64,000 bases of DNA, from positions 1,914,848-1,978,847 of the forward strand of contig NZ_CP139575.1 in the NCBI RefSeq assembly GCF_034298135.1, read 5' to 3'. This DNA comes from Lactobacillus acidophilus. GTDB lineage: Bacteria > Bacillota > Bacilli > Lactobacillales > Lactobacillaceae. How positions within the stretch are numbered: the first letter of the stretch is position 1; every line of letters begins with the position of its first letter. Of this stretch, positions 46,431 through 55,254 are shown in pieces. The position numbers and the translations under genes are program-made. A model generated the notes under the pieces. That model was given only the letters and a program-made list of their open reading frames with translations, had not been told where the DNA came from and did no database searches.

Positions 46431-47117
46431 GTGAAAATTTTAGTTGTTGATGATGATAAAGAAATTGTAGAACTTTTAAGTATTTATCTTAAAAACGAAG
46501 GATATGAGCCAGTTACTGCCTATAGCGGTAAAGAAGCAATTACTAAGCTAACAACTACTCCAGATATTGCTTTGATGATTTTAGACGTAATGATGCCTAA
46601 TATGTCAGGGATTGAAGTAATTAAGGAAGTTAGAAAAGATTCCGATATTCCAATTATTATTGTTTCTGCTAAAACAGGTGATATGGATAAGATTCAAGGT
46701 TTAATTACCGGTGCAGATGATTATGTTTCAAAACCATTTAATCCACTTGAAGTAATGGCTCGAGTACGTTCACTTCTTCGTAGAAGTCAAAAGCAAGTTA
46801 AGGATGAAAAGCCTGATATTTTGGAAGTAGGGCCTTTGGTAATTAATCGTGATTCGCATGAAGTTAAGACTATTGATGGTAAAGCAATTCAGTTAACTGC
46901 ACTTGAATTTGGTATTCTATATCTTTTGGCTAGTCACCCTAATCGAGTATTTTCAGCTGATGAAATATTTGAACGTGTATGGCAACAAGAATCTATTGTT
47001 TCTGCTAAGACTGTAATGGTTCACGTATCCCATCTTCGTGACAAGATCCAAAAGGCAACGGATGGTGAAGATGTTATTCAAACTGTTTGGGGTGTAGGAT
47101 ACAAGGTCGAGGCATAG
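46431..47117 (+). CDS. OmpR-family response regulator
   Basis: 228 residues from GTG 46431. Receiver with VVDDDKE (acidic pair), phospho-acceptor Asp in LMILDVMMP, Thr/Ser in VSAKTGD and Lys in VSKPFNP; C-terminal winged helix with HVSHLRDKIQ and WGVGYKVEA. The kinase gene starts 1 base after the stop. The system resembles VanR/VanS-type or envelope stress pairs; its target genes are not evident here. Confidence 0.92.
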   Translation: MKILVVDDDKEIVELLSIYLKNEGYEPVTAYSGKEAITKLTTTPDIALMILDVMMPNMSGIEVIKEVRKDSDIPIIIVSAKTGDMDKIQGLITGADDYVSKPFNPLEVMARVRSLLRRSQKQVKDEKPDILEVGPLVINRDSHEVKTIDGKAIQLTALEFGILYLLASHPNRVFSADEIFERVWQQESIVSAKTVMVHVSHLRDKIQKATDGEDVIQTVWGVGYKVEA

Positions 47118-47118
47118 A

Positions 47119-48264
47119 ATGAAAAAAGAGCGCGTTAAATTAACAGGCGCTGAAAAAAGCGAATTATTTGCAGAAGGAATCGTAACGATTATCCTTCTGC
47201 TTTTGCTAAATTTATCAATTATCATTTTAATTCACCTAGCCATTTTGCAAGATGAGAGCTTGGTAAATGGTATTTACTTTTTGAAAAAGTCGATGACTTT
47301 TGTTGGTGGACGACATGTTTGGTCTTGGCAGAATATCTTCATTATCATAATGGCAGTTGGCGATTTAGCCGTGTTATATTGGCGGCTAATTAGAAGATAT
47401 CATCAGATGCAGTTACGCCACGTTATTTCGGAGTTGCATTATATTGCTAATGGGCATTTTGATCATAGAATTAATTTTAGAGTTCGACCAGAACTTCAAA
47501 GAGTAGTTGATTCAATTAATTCGTTAGTTGATAGTACGGTCAACTCTATTAACGAAGAACGTGCCATTGAAAAGTCTAAGGACGAATTGATTACTAATGT
47601 ATCACATGATATTAGAACGCCGCTAACGTCAATTATTGGCTATTTAGGGCTATTAAAAACTGGCATATCATCAAAAGAGGATCAACAAAAGTATGTTGAT
47701 ATCGCTTATACTAAAGCAGAGCAAATGAAATCATTAGCTGATGATTTATTTGAATACACAACACTAAAATCAACCAGTACTAAGTTAAACTTGAATGAGC
47801 TACATATTTATTCAATGCTTGAGCAAGTAGCTGCAGGTTTTGAATTAGAAGCTGAAAAAAAGGGTATTGATATTGAGATAGAAGCACGGCCTAAGAATTT
47901 AACGATACAGGCTGATGCAGAAAAGTTAGTGCGTGTATATAACAATTTGATTTCTAATGCTTTTAAATATGGTACAGGTGCTACAAAAATTAAGTTGGTA
48001 GCAAATTTGGTTAACAAAAGTGAAGTAGAATTACGAGTTGAAAATAACGGTGAACCAATTCCTGTATCAGCCCAAAAGAAAATTTTTGATCGTTTCTATC
48101 GAGTAGAAACATCACGTAATACGAAAACTGGTGGTACAGGATTGGGGTTGTCAATTACTAAAAGTGTAGTAGACTTACATCATGGGACAATTCGTTGTCA
48201 ATCAGATGAAAACTGGACAAGTTTTATTATTCGTTTGCCACTTGATCCCAATAAGGCAAAGTAA
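47119..48264 (+). CDS. Membrane sensor histidine kinase
   Basis: 381 residues. Two membrane helices (IVTIILLLLLNLSIIILIHLA; IFIIIMAVGDLAVLYW) around a short outer loop, HAMP-like linker, phospho-His in SHDIRTPLTSIIGY (near residue 163), and ATPase N-, G1- and G2-boxes (NLISNAFKYG; GTGLGLSI). Cognate kinase of the preceding response regulator. The loop is too small for a large ligand domain, suggesting membrane-stress sensing. Confidence 0.92.
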   Translation: MKKERVKLTGAEKSELFAEGIVTIILLLLLNLSIIILIHLAILQDESLVNGIYFLKKSMTFVGGRHVWSWQNIFIIIMAVGDLAVLYWRLIRRYHQMQLRHVISELHYIANGHFDHRINFRVRPELQRVVDSINSLVDSTVNSINEERAIEKSKDELITNVSHDIRTPLTSIIGYLGLLKTGISSKEDQQKYVDIAYTKAEQMKSLADDLFEYTTLKSTSTKLNLNELHIYSMLEQVAAGFELEAEKKGIDIEIEARPKNLTIQADAEKLVRVYNNLISNAFKYGTGATKIKLVANLVNKSEVELRVENNGEPIPVSAQKKIFDRFYRVETSRNTKTGGTGLGLSITKSVVDLHHGTIRCQSDENWTSFIIRLPLDPNKAK

Positions 48265-48319
48265 TTGCTAGCTGTGTTATAATTTTGACTGAATGTTTTT
48301 AATACAACGAGGAGAAAAA

Positions 48320-49891
48320 ATGAGTATTTCTTTAAATACCTGTATATTAATTTTAAAAGAGCACCATTTGCTCAAGTCAAGCGCAGTGCAAGATACTGTA
48401 GCAACCAAGATGGACTACGTTTCTTATGACTCACGCGATATTCAAACTAACACATTGTTTTTCTGTAAGGGAGCAGGCTTTAGACCAACTTATTTATCAA
48501 TGGCTAAAAGTAATGGAGCAAATTGTTACGTTGCTGAACAACCATATCCTGAAGGTAAAGGAATGCACGCTTTAATTGTTCGCGATGTTTCAAAGGCAAT
48601 GGCATTATTGTCAGCGGCATTTTTCCGTTTCCCACAAGATGATTTGTATGTTGTTGCATTCACTGGTACTAAGGGAAAGACTACTTCGGCATACTTTTTG
48701 AAGGGGATGCTTGATCAAGCAAACGGTGGTAGAACAGCTTTAATTTCTTCAGTTAATGATGTTGTTGGGCCAAAGCCAGAAGATAGCTTTAAATCAAGTT
48801 TAACTACACCAGAAAGTTTGGACTTGTTCCGTGATATGCGTACTGCTGTTGATAACGGTATGACTCACCTTGTAATGGAAGTTTCAAGTCAAGCTTATAA
48901 GAAGAACCGTGTATTTGGATTAACTTATGATTTAGGTTTCTTTTTAAATATCAGTCCGGATCATATTGGACCAAATGAACACCCTAACTTTGCGGATTAC
49001 TTGCACTGCAAGTTGCAATTGATGGTTAACTCACGTAAATGTATTATTAACGCAGAAACTGCTAACTTTAATGAAGTATATGCAGCAGCAACAACGACTA
49101 CTAATCCAGATAGCATTTACTTGTTTGCAAGAGAAGATTTTGAAAATCCAGATTTGGATGTGCCAATTGACTTTAGATTTGCTTCCCAAGAATTGGATAT
49201 GAAAGAAACTCGCTTTAAGTTGTTCTGTGCCACTGATAAGGCTAAGAAGTTGCCTATTAATGGTGATTACACTTTAAAGATGTTGGGTGACTTTAATGAA
49301 TCAAATGGTACAGCTGCCATCATTGGTGCAGGACTTGCCGGTCTTAACCATGATCAATGTGCTAAGGGGATCCGTAATGTTACTATCCCTGGTCGTATGC
49401 AAACTGAAAGAACTAAAGAACACGGTATGGTTGTTGTTGATTATGCCCACAATAAGGCTTCGATGATGGCTTTGATGAGATTCATGCAAAATGAATTTAA
49501 CGATCCTAAGATCATCGTAGTTGTTGGTGCACCTGGTGATAAAGGCGTTTCACGTCGTCCAGGCTTTAGTGAAAGTTTGAGTGCATATGCTGATAAGGCA
49601 TTTTTGACAACTGATGATCCAGGATTTGAAGATCCAAAGTCTATTGCTGAAGAAATTGATGCTGGTATTGATCACTCTAAGTGTGATGTAACAATTGAAT
49701 TGGACCGTAAGAAAGCTATTCATGATGCAATTGCTTCAGCTGGTCCAGATGATGTAGTTTTAATCTGTGGTAAGGGTGCTGACGCTTTCCAAAAGATTCG
49801 CGGCGTAGACACTCCATATCCATCAGATATTGTGGTTGCTCAACAGGTAATTAACGAATTAGAAGGCCAAGACGAGCACTTTAGAAAATAA
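48320..49891 (+). CDS. murE: UDP-N-acetylmuramyl-tripeptide synthetase MurE
   Basis: 523 residues. The Mur-ligase ATP loop FTGTKGKTTSAYF lies near residue 111-124; VDYAHNKASM and the late TTDDPGFEDPKSI are family positions. In mDAP-adding MurE the late motif is DNPR; here it reads DDPG, so L-Lys rather than diaminopimelate addition is expected, consistent with lactobacilli (inference). Start ATG 48320 after GAGGAG. The aspartate racemase gene follows 10 bp downstream. Confidence 0.92.
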   Translation: MSISLNTCILILKEHHLLKSSAVQDTVATKMDYVSYDSRDIQTNTLFFCKGAGFRPTYLSMAKSNGANCYVAEQPYPEGKGMHALIVRDVSKAMALLSAAFFRFPQDDLYVVAFTGTKGKTTSAYFLKGMLDQANGGRTALISSVNDVVGPKPEDSFKSSLTTPESLDLFRDMRTAVDNGMTHLVMEVSSQAYKKNRVFGLTYDLGFFLNISPDHIGPNEHPNFADYLHCKLQLMVNSRKCIINAETANFNEVYAAATTTTNPDSIYLFAREDFENPDLDVPIDFRFASQELDMKETRFKLFCATDKAKKLPINGDYTLKMLGDFNESNGTAAIIGAGLAGLNHDQCAKGIRNVTIPGRMQTERTKEHGMVVVDYAHNKASMMALMRFMQNEFNDPKIIVVVGAPGDKGVSRRPGFSESLSAYADKAFLTTDDPGFEDPKSIAEEIDAGIDHSKCDVTIELDRKKAIHDAIASAGPDDVVLICGKGADAFQKIRGVDTPYPSDIVVAQQVINELEGQDEHFRK

Positions 49892-49901
49892 GAGTAGTAC
49901 A

Positions 49902-50651
49902 ATGAAGCACTTTTTTAGTATTATTGGCGGCATGGGAACTATTGCTACCGAAAGTTATGTACGCCTAATTAATCATCGTGTTAAAATTGCACGTGATCAA
50001 GATTATTTAAATTATATTTTGGTAAATGATGCTCAGGTTCCTGACCGTACTGCCTATATCAAGGATCATAGTAAGCCAAATTTCTTCTATGATTTAAAAG
50101 ATGACGTTGAAGGTCAAGATAAGTTAGGAACTGACTTTTTAGTCATGCCATGTAATACAGCACATTATTTTTATGATGACTTAGCTGCATTGACTGATAA
50201 GCCATTTTTGCACATGATGCGTATTGCCGTACATAATTTTCTTGATAATTATCCGGATGAAGAAAAGATCGGTTTAATTGCAACAGAAGGTTCAATCTAT
50301 GACCATTTGTATGCTGATGAAATTAAGAAGGTGGGGCGCAAGGTAGAATTAGGTGGACCCGAAATTCAGCCAATGGTTAATGAATTGATTTACTCAGATA
50401 TCAAAGAAAAGGGTACTGTAGATCATGATTTATATCATAAAATTTTGCAAACTATGCATGATAAATATGGTTGTAACGTGATTTTACTTGGTTGTACCGA
50501 ATTGTCATTAGCGCAAGAAAAAGCACCTGATCATCCGTATAACGTCATCGATCCGCAATCAATTATTGCAGATGTTTCAATTGAATTAGCACTTAAAATC
50601 CGTAACGGAATGGATCCTAAAGAAGCATGTGCAAAATATATGTATGAATAA
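49902..50651 (+). CDS. racD: Aspartate racemase (Asp/Glu racemase family)
   Basis: 249 residues. The two catalytic cysteines are in MPCNTAHYF (near residue 83) and LLGCTELS (near residue 198), with GGMGTIATESYVRLIN at the N-terminus as in aspartate racemases. Makes D-aspartate. In acidophilus-group lactobacilli D-Asp is the peptidoglycan cross-bridge residue, so linkage to murE, which builds the stem peptide, is functionally sensible. Confidence 0.9.
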   Translation: MKHFFSIIGGMGTIATESYVRLINHRVKIARDQDYLNYILVNDAQVPDRTAYIKDHSKPNFFYDLKDDVEGQDKLGTDFLVMPCNTAHYFYDDLAALTDKPFLHMMRIAVHNFLDNYPDEEKIGLIATEGSIYDHLYADEIKKVGRKVELGGPEIQPMVNELIYSDIKEKGTVDHDLYHKILQTMHDKYGCNVILLGCTELSLAQEKAPDHPYNVIDPQSIIADVSIELALKIRNGMDPKEACAKYMYE

Positions 50652-50654
50652 TTG

Positions 50655-50685
50655 AAAAGCCATGAAGCTAGTTCATGGCTTTTTA
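50655..50685 (+). terminator. Terminator
   Basis: AAAAGCCATGAA / TTCATGGCTTTTTAG around GCTAG. Confidence 0.88.
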
Positions 50686-50721
50686 GTTGTGCTAAAATCA
50701 GGAGTGAACGGAGGCAAAAAT

Positions 50722-51015
50722 ATGAAAAATCCAATGGAAGGTGTCGGTACACACCCTGATATTAGCCCAAAAGATAATGAATTTATGATTAAGGTTAGAG
50801 AACTAGTTGATAGTGATCCTGATTTATTAGGCAATAGTGATATTATGAAACTGGTAAAAGTAGCTTTATTCAGAGCTGGCAAAAATGAACCTGTGCATGA
50901 AATTGCTAATGAACTTGATGATGGCTTGTCAGGCTACTTGGCTAAAAATGATTTTAAAGCACCAGCTGGTGTAAAAAAATTACAAGCTGAATTACAAAAA
51001 TACATTGAAGTTTAA
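50722..51015 (+). CDS. Bacteriocin immunity-like protein (EntA immunity type)
   Basis: 97 residues from ATG 50722 after CGGAGG; upstream in-frame codons overlap the terminator. A small helical-bundle protein without a signal or membrane segment. The helical pattern resembles enterocin A-type immunity proteins, which bind the mannose-PTS receptor of class IIa bacteriocins from inside. No bacteriocin gene is adjacent. Confidence 0.55.
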   Translation: MKNPMEGVGTHPDISPKDNEFMIKVRELVDSDPDLLGNSDIMKLVKVALFRAGKNEPVHEIANELDDGLSGYLAKNDFKAPAGVKKLQAELQKYIEV

Positions 51016-51097
51016 AAGTAAAAATTTAAAAAAATATTGTTTTTCCTTTTTTAAGGATTATAATTTTCTAAAAAGTTGAGAAAGGAAAGTCAAAACA

Positions 51098-51421
51098 ATG
51101 TATCAAGAAGAAAAAGATAGTTTGAAAATTTGGCTTTTAGACAACATTACTGATTTGTTAGTAGATAAAGAAACTAAGCCAGAAGAGCGGAAAGTTTTGC
51201 TCGATGCTAAGCATCAGCTTGAAAATGGTGAAGCCGCAAATTATGTTTGCAATTTAATTCGTGTAGGACTTGATCCATTAAGCTGGCAAAGTAAATTATC
51301 AAACAGCGTCATGAAATTTCATTCCGCAATTATTGCGGATGCTCGTCCGGTGTCTCAGCAAGCTGGCGCATTGGGTGGCGCTCTACTGGGTCTAGCTTTC
51401 AGTAACGTCGGTAGAAAATAA
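51098..51421 (+). CDS. Bacteriocin immunity-like protein
   Basis: 107 residues, helical; ends with a hydrophobic, glycine-rich stretch GALGGALLGLAFSNVG. Promoter TATAAT and SD GAAAGGAAAG upstream. Similar in size and pattern to EntA-type immunity proteins but the Gly-rich tail is unusual. It follows another immunity-like gene, suggesting a small orphan immunity island. Confidence 0.5.
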   Translation: MYQEEKDSLKIWLLDNITDLLVDKETKPEERKVLLDAKHQLENGEAANYVCNLIRVGLDPLSWQSKLSNSVMKFHSAIIADARPVSQQAGALGGALLGLAFSNVGRK

Positions 51422-51440
51422 GCTATTGATAATAATTTTG

Positions 51441-51480
51441 ACAGTTATTAGACTTAGGAAAGTCTAGTAACTGTTTTTTT
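51441..51480 (+). terminator. Terminator
   Basis: ACAGTTATTAGACTT / AAGTCTAGTAACTG around AGGA, T7. Confidence 0.88.
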
Positions 51481-51494
51481 AAAAAGGAAAAAAG

Positions 51495-51722
51495 ATGAAC
51501 AAAAAAAATTCACAGAATAATTTTTCAATTTTAGGATTAATTATTTCGTTGATTATTGCCTGGGTAATTACATTTTTTGCAATGTGGGCTTCGCGTGGTT
51601 TTAGTAGAGATTTTTTTATTATGCCACGTTTTGCTTTTGTTTTAGTGTTGTCAATTGCAGGTGCTATTATAATTGGTCCAGCAATTTACGGCTTTTTATA
51701 CATCGGTAGAAAAAAAGATTGA
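51495..51722 (+). CDS. Small two-helix membrane protein (DUF2798-like)
   Basis: 75 residues with helices LGLIISLIIAWVITFFAMWA and FAFVLVLSIAGAIIIGPAIYGFLYI. The layout recalls DUF2798 proteins, which are of unknown function. SD AAAAAGGAAAAAAG. Confidence 0.6.
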   Translation: MNKKNSQNNFSILGLIISLIIAWVITFFAMWASRGFSRDFFIMPRFAFVLVLSIAGAIIIGPAIYGFLYIGRKKD

Positions 51723-51800
51723 CAAATCGCTCCATAGATATTAGTGTATTAGTTAGGTAGTACAGATAACAAATATACTTTTATTGTTGGAGGTGCGATT

Positions 51801-51992
51801 ATGCTTTATCTTTTGTACATTTTTTTAGGATTATTAATTATTTTAGGTGTCAATTTGTTAGTCACAGCTTTTTGGGCATTGCATGATATGTATGTGCATA
51901 AAGATGAAGAAGCATGTGATTTGAACACCTTTAAGAAGTATTTTGTTAAAAATAATAATATTCCGACTAAGATGTCAGATATTTTTAACTAA
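51801..51992 (+). CDS. Small single-helix membrane protein
   Basis: 63 residues. One long helix (LLYIFLGLLIILGVNLLVTAFWAL) followed by a charged cytoplasmic tail (HKDEEACDLNTFKKYF). SD TTGGAGGTG. Family not recognised. Ends at a terminator. Confidence 0.65.
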   Translation: MLYLLYIFLGLLIILGVNLLVTAFWALHDMYVHKDEEACDLNTFKKYFVKNNNIPTKMSDIFN

Positions 51993-52019
51993 AAACCAGC
52001 AATTTTTGCTGGTTTTTTC
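51991..52019 (+). terminator. Terminator
   Basis: AAAAACCAGCAA / TTGCTGGTTTTTT. Confidence 0.9.
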
Positions 52020-52097
52020 TTCACCATAATTATTACGTTAATAGTATTGTGTTAAAATTGAAAGCGAATACATATATTAATTAAATAGAGGTAGATT

Positions 52098-54401
52098 ATG
52101 GCTAACAAACTTAAAAATTTCATCCAAGATGGGCAAAAAGTTACCTTAAATTATGAAGATGGGGAACTTGAATTAAGGGTTCTAACGCCTGAAATTGTGC
52201 GTGTATTTGAAAATCGTGGCAATGCTAGCAATTCATATGCTATCGCTGGTGATAAGGAAATAAAAACTAATTTTCGTATTGAAGAAAAAGATGATCATGC
52301 AGAGTTATCAACAGAAAAGTTGTTCGTAAAAATTTACGATGACAAAAAGATTGATGTTTATGATGAAAAGGATCATCCATTGATCATTGATTATCGCGGT
52401 GAGCGTACGCCGATTGATCGTCAAATGGACGAGGAACATAAAAAATTGGCAGAATCAGAAGGTCATGAGGTTGCTGGTAGTAAAAAAGAAGATAAAAACT
52501 ATTATGAAATCGTTAAAAAACTAGCTAGTGATGAACAATTTTACGGCTTAGGTGATAAGACTGGCTTTTTAAATAAGCGTCATTATGCCTATAATAACTG
52601 GAATACTGACGATCCAGCACCTCAAGTTGAAAGCTTCCCAAGTCTTTATAAGTCGGTTCCGATCTTGCTCGGCTTAAAAGATGGTCATCCCTATGGGATT
52701 TTCTTTGACAATACTTATCGTAACCACATTGACTTAGGTAAAGAAAGTAACGATTATTACTACTACTCCGCAGTTGATGGCAACATTGATTACTACATCA
52801 TTGGTGGTGATTCACTTAAAGAAATTATCACCAACTACACTTACTTGACTGGTCGTGTACCAATGCCGCAGAAATGGACCTTGGGCTATCAACAGTCTCG
52901 CTGGGGCTACAGTGTCAGCCAAAAGCAAGTTGAGAAAATTGCGGAAAACTTGCGCAAGTATGATTTGCCGTGTGACGTTTTGCATCTTGATATCGATTAT
53001 ATGCGTGGGTATCGTGTATTTACCTGGAGAAAAGATACTTATGAATCACCAGATAAATTCATCAAGAAGATGCGTAAATTGGGCTTTAGAATCATCACGA
53101 TTATTGACCCAGGCGTAAAGAAAGATGATGACTATAAGATTTACAAGGAAGGTCTTGAAAAAGGCTACTTCGTTAAGGCTCCAGATGGTACGGTTTATGT
53201 AAATGAAGTTTGGCCAGGCGATGCTGTCTTCCCAGACTTTGGTCGCAAAGAAGTACGTAAATGGTGGGCTAGAAATTGTAAGTACTTAGTTGATCTTGGC
53301 GTTTCAGGTATCTGGGACGATATGAATGAACCTGCATCATTTAGAGGTGAAATTCCACAAGATATTGTCTTTCATAACGAAGAGCAAGCTTCAACTCATA
53401 AGAAGATGCACAATGTCTATGGTCATAATATGGCTAAAGCAACTTATGAAGGTTTGAAGAAATATTCAGGCAAGCGTCCCTTTGTCATTACGCGTGCGGC
53501 ATATGCAGGAACGCAAAAGTTTTCCACAGTTTGGACTGGTGATAACCAAAGTTTATGGACGCATGTCCAAATGATGATTCCGCAATTATGTAACTTGGGA
53601 ATGAGTGGATTTAGTTTTGCCAGTACTGATATTGGTGGTTTCGGTGCTGATACGACGCCAGAATTATTGACTCGTTGGATCGAAGGTGCATTATTTAGTC
53701 CGTTGTACAGAAACCATGCGGCTCTAGGTACTCGCTCACAAGAGCCGTGGGTATTTGGTGAACCAACTTTGTCAATTTACCGTAAATACTTGAAACTTCG
53801 CTACCGCTTTATTCCATATCTTTACGATGAATTTTATCGTGAAACTAGGACAGGTTTGCCAATTATGCGGCCACTTGTCTTGAATTATGAAAATGATCCA
53901 CAGGTGTATAACTTGAATGATGAGTATATGGTTGGCGAGGATATTTTGGCAGCCCCAGTTGTTCAAGAGGGTCAAACTAAGCGTGCCGTATATTTGCCAA
54001 AAGGAAAATGGATTGATTTTTGGAATGGTGTTGAATATTCTGGAAAGACCACGATTTTGGTTGATGCACCAATTGGTAAATTGCCATTGTTCATTAAGAA
54101 GAATACTATCCTGCCATGGGGCAAGGAAGTAAGTCACATTTCCGATGAGCCAGACGAGAGTATGACCTTTAGAGTATTTGGTAAAAAGGGTAAGTACATT
54201 CACTATCAAGATAACGGAACTGACTTCAAGTACCAAAAGGGCGAATACAACTTGTACAAGGTTAAGGTAAGTAAGGATGGTAGCGTAAAGGTTAAGCTTG
54301 AAAAGCATGGCTTCGGTCCTGTATATCGTAGAATTACGGTTCAATTGCCTAATAAGAAGGTTGAATTTAAGTACAAGAATGGTGAATACGTTAGAAAATA
54401 G
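52098..54401 (+). CDS. GH31 alpha-glucosidase
   Basis: 767 residues, cytoplasmic (no signal peptide). The GH31 catalytic nucleophile block is GIWDDMNEP (Asp near residue 407), and the acid/base region is VWTGDNQSLW with IGGFGADTTPELLTRW downstream. N-terminal beta domain and C-terminal beta domain are both present. Likely splits maltose, isomaltose or related alpha-glucosides, complementing the maltose phosphorylase route far upstream. Exact linkage preference cannot be read from sequence. Confidence 0.92.
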   Translation: MANKLKNFIQDGQKVTLNYEDGELELRVLTPEIVRVFENRGNASNSYAIAGDKEIKTNFRIEEKDDHAELSTEKLFVKIYDDKKIDVYDEKDHPLIIDYRGERTPIDRQMDEEHKKLAESEGHEVAGSKKEDKNYYEIVKKLASDEQFYGLGDKTGFLNKRHYAYNNWNTDDPAPQVESFPSLYKSVPILLGLKDGHPYGIFFDNTYRNHIDLGKESNDYYYYSAVDGNIDYYIIGGDSLKEIITNYTYLTGRVPMPQKWTLGYQQSRWGYSVSQKQVEKIAENLRKYDLPCDVLHLDIDYMRGYRVFTWRKDTYESPDKFIKKMRKLGFRIITIIDPGVKKDDDYKIYKEGLEKGYFVKAPDGTVYVNEVWPGDAVFPDFGRKEVRKWWARNCKYLVDLGVSGIWDDMNEPASFRGEIPQDIVFHNEEQASTHKKMHNVYGHNMAKATYEGLKKYSGKRPFVITRAAYAGTQKFSTVWTGDNQSLWTHVQMMIPQLCNLGMSGFSFASTDIGGFGADTTPELLTRWIEGALFSPLYRNHAALGTRSQEPWVFGEPTLSIYRKYLKLRYRFIPYLYDEFYRETRTGLPIMRPLVLNYENDPQVYNLNDEYMVGEDILAAPVVQEGQTKRAVYLPKGKWIDFWNGVEYSGKTTILVDAPIGKLPLFIKKNTILPWGKEVSHISDEPDESMTFRVFGKKGKYIHYQDNGTDFKYQKGEYNLYKVKVSKDGSVKVKLEKHGFGPVYRRITVQLPNKKVEFKYKNGEYVRK

Positions 54402-54403
54402 AT

Positions 54404-54505
54404 GAGATAAGATGAAAAGACCGTGCAGGGATGCACGGCCTTTTTTGCTACATTAAGGTATTAATGTTTTCTACAAAAAAATAGCCCTGCAAAAGCAGAG
54501 CCACA
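54404..54505 (+). repeat. Duplicated block, copy 1 (terminator plus antitoxin-RNA end)
   Basis: Begins ATGAGATAAGATGAAAAGA and ends GCAGAGCCACAC; nearly the same text recurs at 55153-55254. The repeat shows that the toxin-antitoxin module was duplicated in tandem. Confidence 0.85.
54416..54446 (+). terminator. Terminator of the GH31 gene
   Basis: CCGTGCA / TGCACGG with GGGA loop, T6 run. Confidence 0.92.
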
Positions 54506-54566
54506 CGTTAACGACTTTGTTGAGGAGCTACCCCAACGAGCACGCTAAAACTTCTTAATTTGTCCT
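54474..54566 (-). ncRNA. Candidate antitoxin RNA of type I module 1
   Basis: Minus-strand transcript of about 93 nt inferred from a -10 at 54573-54578 (TATAAT read on that strand) and a terminator GGCTCTGC-TTTT-GCAGGGCT followed by ATTTTTTT (54502-54474). It contains a hairpin with a UAGCU loop (54519-54537) and the complement of GCACGCTAA, the 5' end of the toxin mRNA. The transcript ends are inferred. Confidence 0.7.
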
Positions 54567-54572
54567 ATACGT

Positions 54573-54592
54573 ATTATATCACATGATATAAT
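54573..54592. promoter_or_regulatory. Back-to-back -10 palindrome of module 1
   Basis: ATTATATCACATGATATAAT: 9-bp perfect arms that hold the divergent -10 boxes for the antitoxin RNA (left) and the toxin mRNA (right). Confidence 0.7.
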
Positions 54593-54653
54593 ATTTTTGC
54601 ACGCTAATAGGGTAGCTCCCTAAAATTCGTGCTGGAAAGGAGAAATCCGGACC

Positions 54654-54749
54654 ATGAATTTTAATTTCTTAATATTTGTCCTTGTCGTACCTCCAAAGTA
54701 CGTGAAAAAGCTGATTAAGTTAGTTTTAAACTGGCTTAAAGAGCGTTAA
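54654..54749 (+). CDS. Fst/Ldr-like type I toxin peptide 1
   Basis: 31 residues: hydrophobic NFNFLIFVLVV, then PPKYVKKLIK, then LVLNWLKER. The spacing from Pro to Trp-Leu and the basic end fit the Fst family consensus (AP, then WLxxR), although the usual Gly is Lys. Such peptides insert in the membrane and stop growth when overproduced. The leader of the mRNA (from about 54599) has a UAGGG-UAGCU-CCCUA hairpin and an AAAGGAG ribosome binding site before ATG 54654. A divergent candidate antitoxin RNA and the related second module support the assignment. Confidence 0.72.
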   Translation: MNFNFLIFVLVVPPKYVKKLIKLVLNWLKER

Positions 54750-54770
54750 TAATCAACGCCATCAGCAACC

Positions 54771-54797
54771 AGAGTCACTCTTATGAGTGGCTTTTTT
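54771..54797 (+). terminator. Terminator of toxin 1
   Basis: AGTCACTC-TTAT-GAGTGGCT then TTTTT. Confidence 0.9.
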
Positions 54798-54868
54798 GTT
54801 TCAGTACTTTTATAATTGTCAGTTGTTTATGTTTGAAGAGATGTGATGTTGAAAGGGACGAAAATCGA

Positions 54869-55144
54869 ATGGTTAGTAGCAAGGAAAAATTGCAACAGGT
54901 TCTGATGGATTTGCAAAAAGAATGTGCCGATGATCGGGATACAACTGCGTTGATTGATAATGCTTTAGACGATTTGAAACATAATGTTGATTTAGATAAA
55001 GTGATTTTTAGGCTTAATCAAAATATTAGTAACTATTCTTTAGCGCATAATTTTAAGTTATCACCAGCTTTAACGAAATTACAAATTATGTTGAGAGAAA
55101 ATCCAAATAAGTGGACAGATGCTGGATTAACAGGTTCGATTTAA
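54869..55144 (+). CDS. Bacteriocin immunity-like protein (EntA immunity type)
   Basis: 91 residues from ATG 54869 (SD AAAGGGACG; TTG 54833 upstream is less likely). Helical, soluble protein (KEKLQQVLMDLQKECADDRD; TALIDNALDDLKHNVDLDKV) of the size and pattern of enterocin A immunity proteins. It lies between the two toxin-antitoxin modules and ends directly at the duplicated terminator block. The protected bacteriocin is unknown. Confidence 0.6.
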   Translation: MVSSKEKLQQVLMDLQKECADDRDTTALIDNALDDLKHNVDLDKVIFRLNQNISNYSLAHNFKLSPALTKLQIMLRENPNKWTDAGLTGSI

Positions 55145-55152
55145 AGATTTTA

Positions 55153-55254
55153 GATGAGATAAGATGAAAAGACCGTGCAGGGATGCACGGTCTTTTTTGC
55201 TACATTACAATATTGATCTTCTATACAAAAAAGCTCTGCTAAAGCAGAGCCACA
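55153..55254 (+). repeat. Duplicated block, copy 2
   Basis: Second copy of the 54404-54505 text, with scattered changes, offset about 749 bp. It supplies the terminator of the immunity-like gene and the end of the second antitoxin RNA. Confidence 0.85.
55167..55198 (+). terminator. Terminator of the immunity-like gene
   Basis: AAAAGACCGTGCA-GGGA-TGCACGGTCTTTTTT. Confidence 0.92.

Noticed and set aside
53772..54344. 190-codon antisense ORF in the GH31 gene
   Set aside because: Long but composed like a reverse reading of the coding strand; no start signal or known domain.
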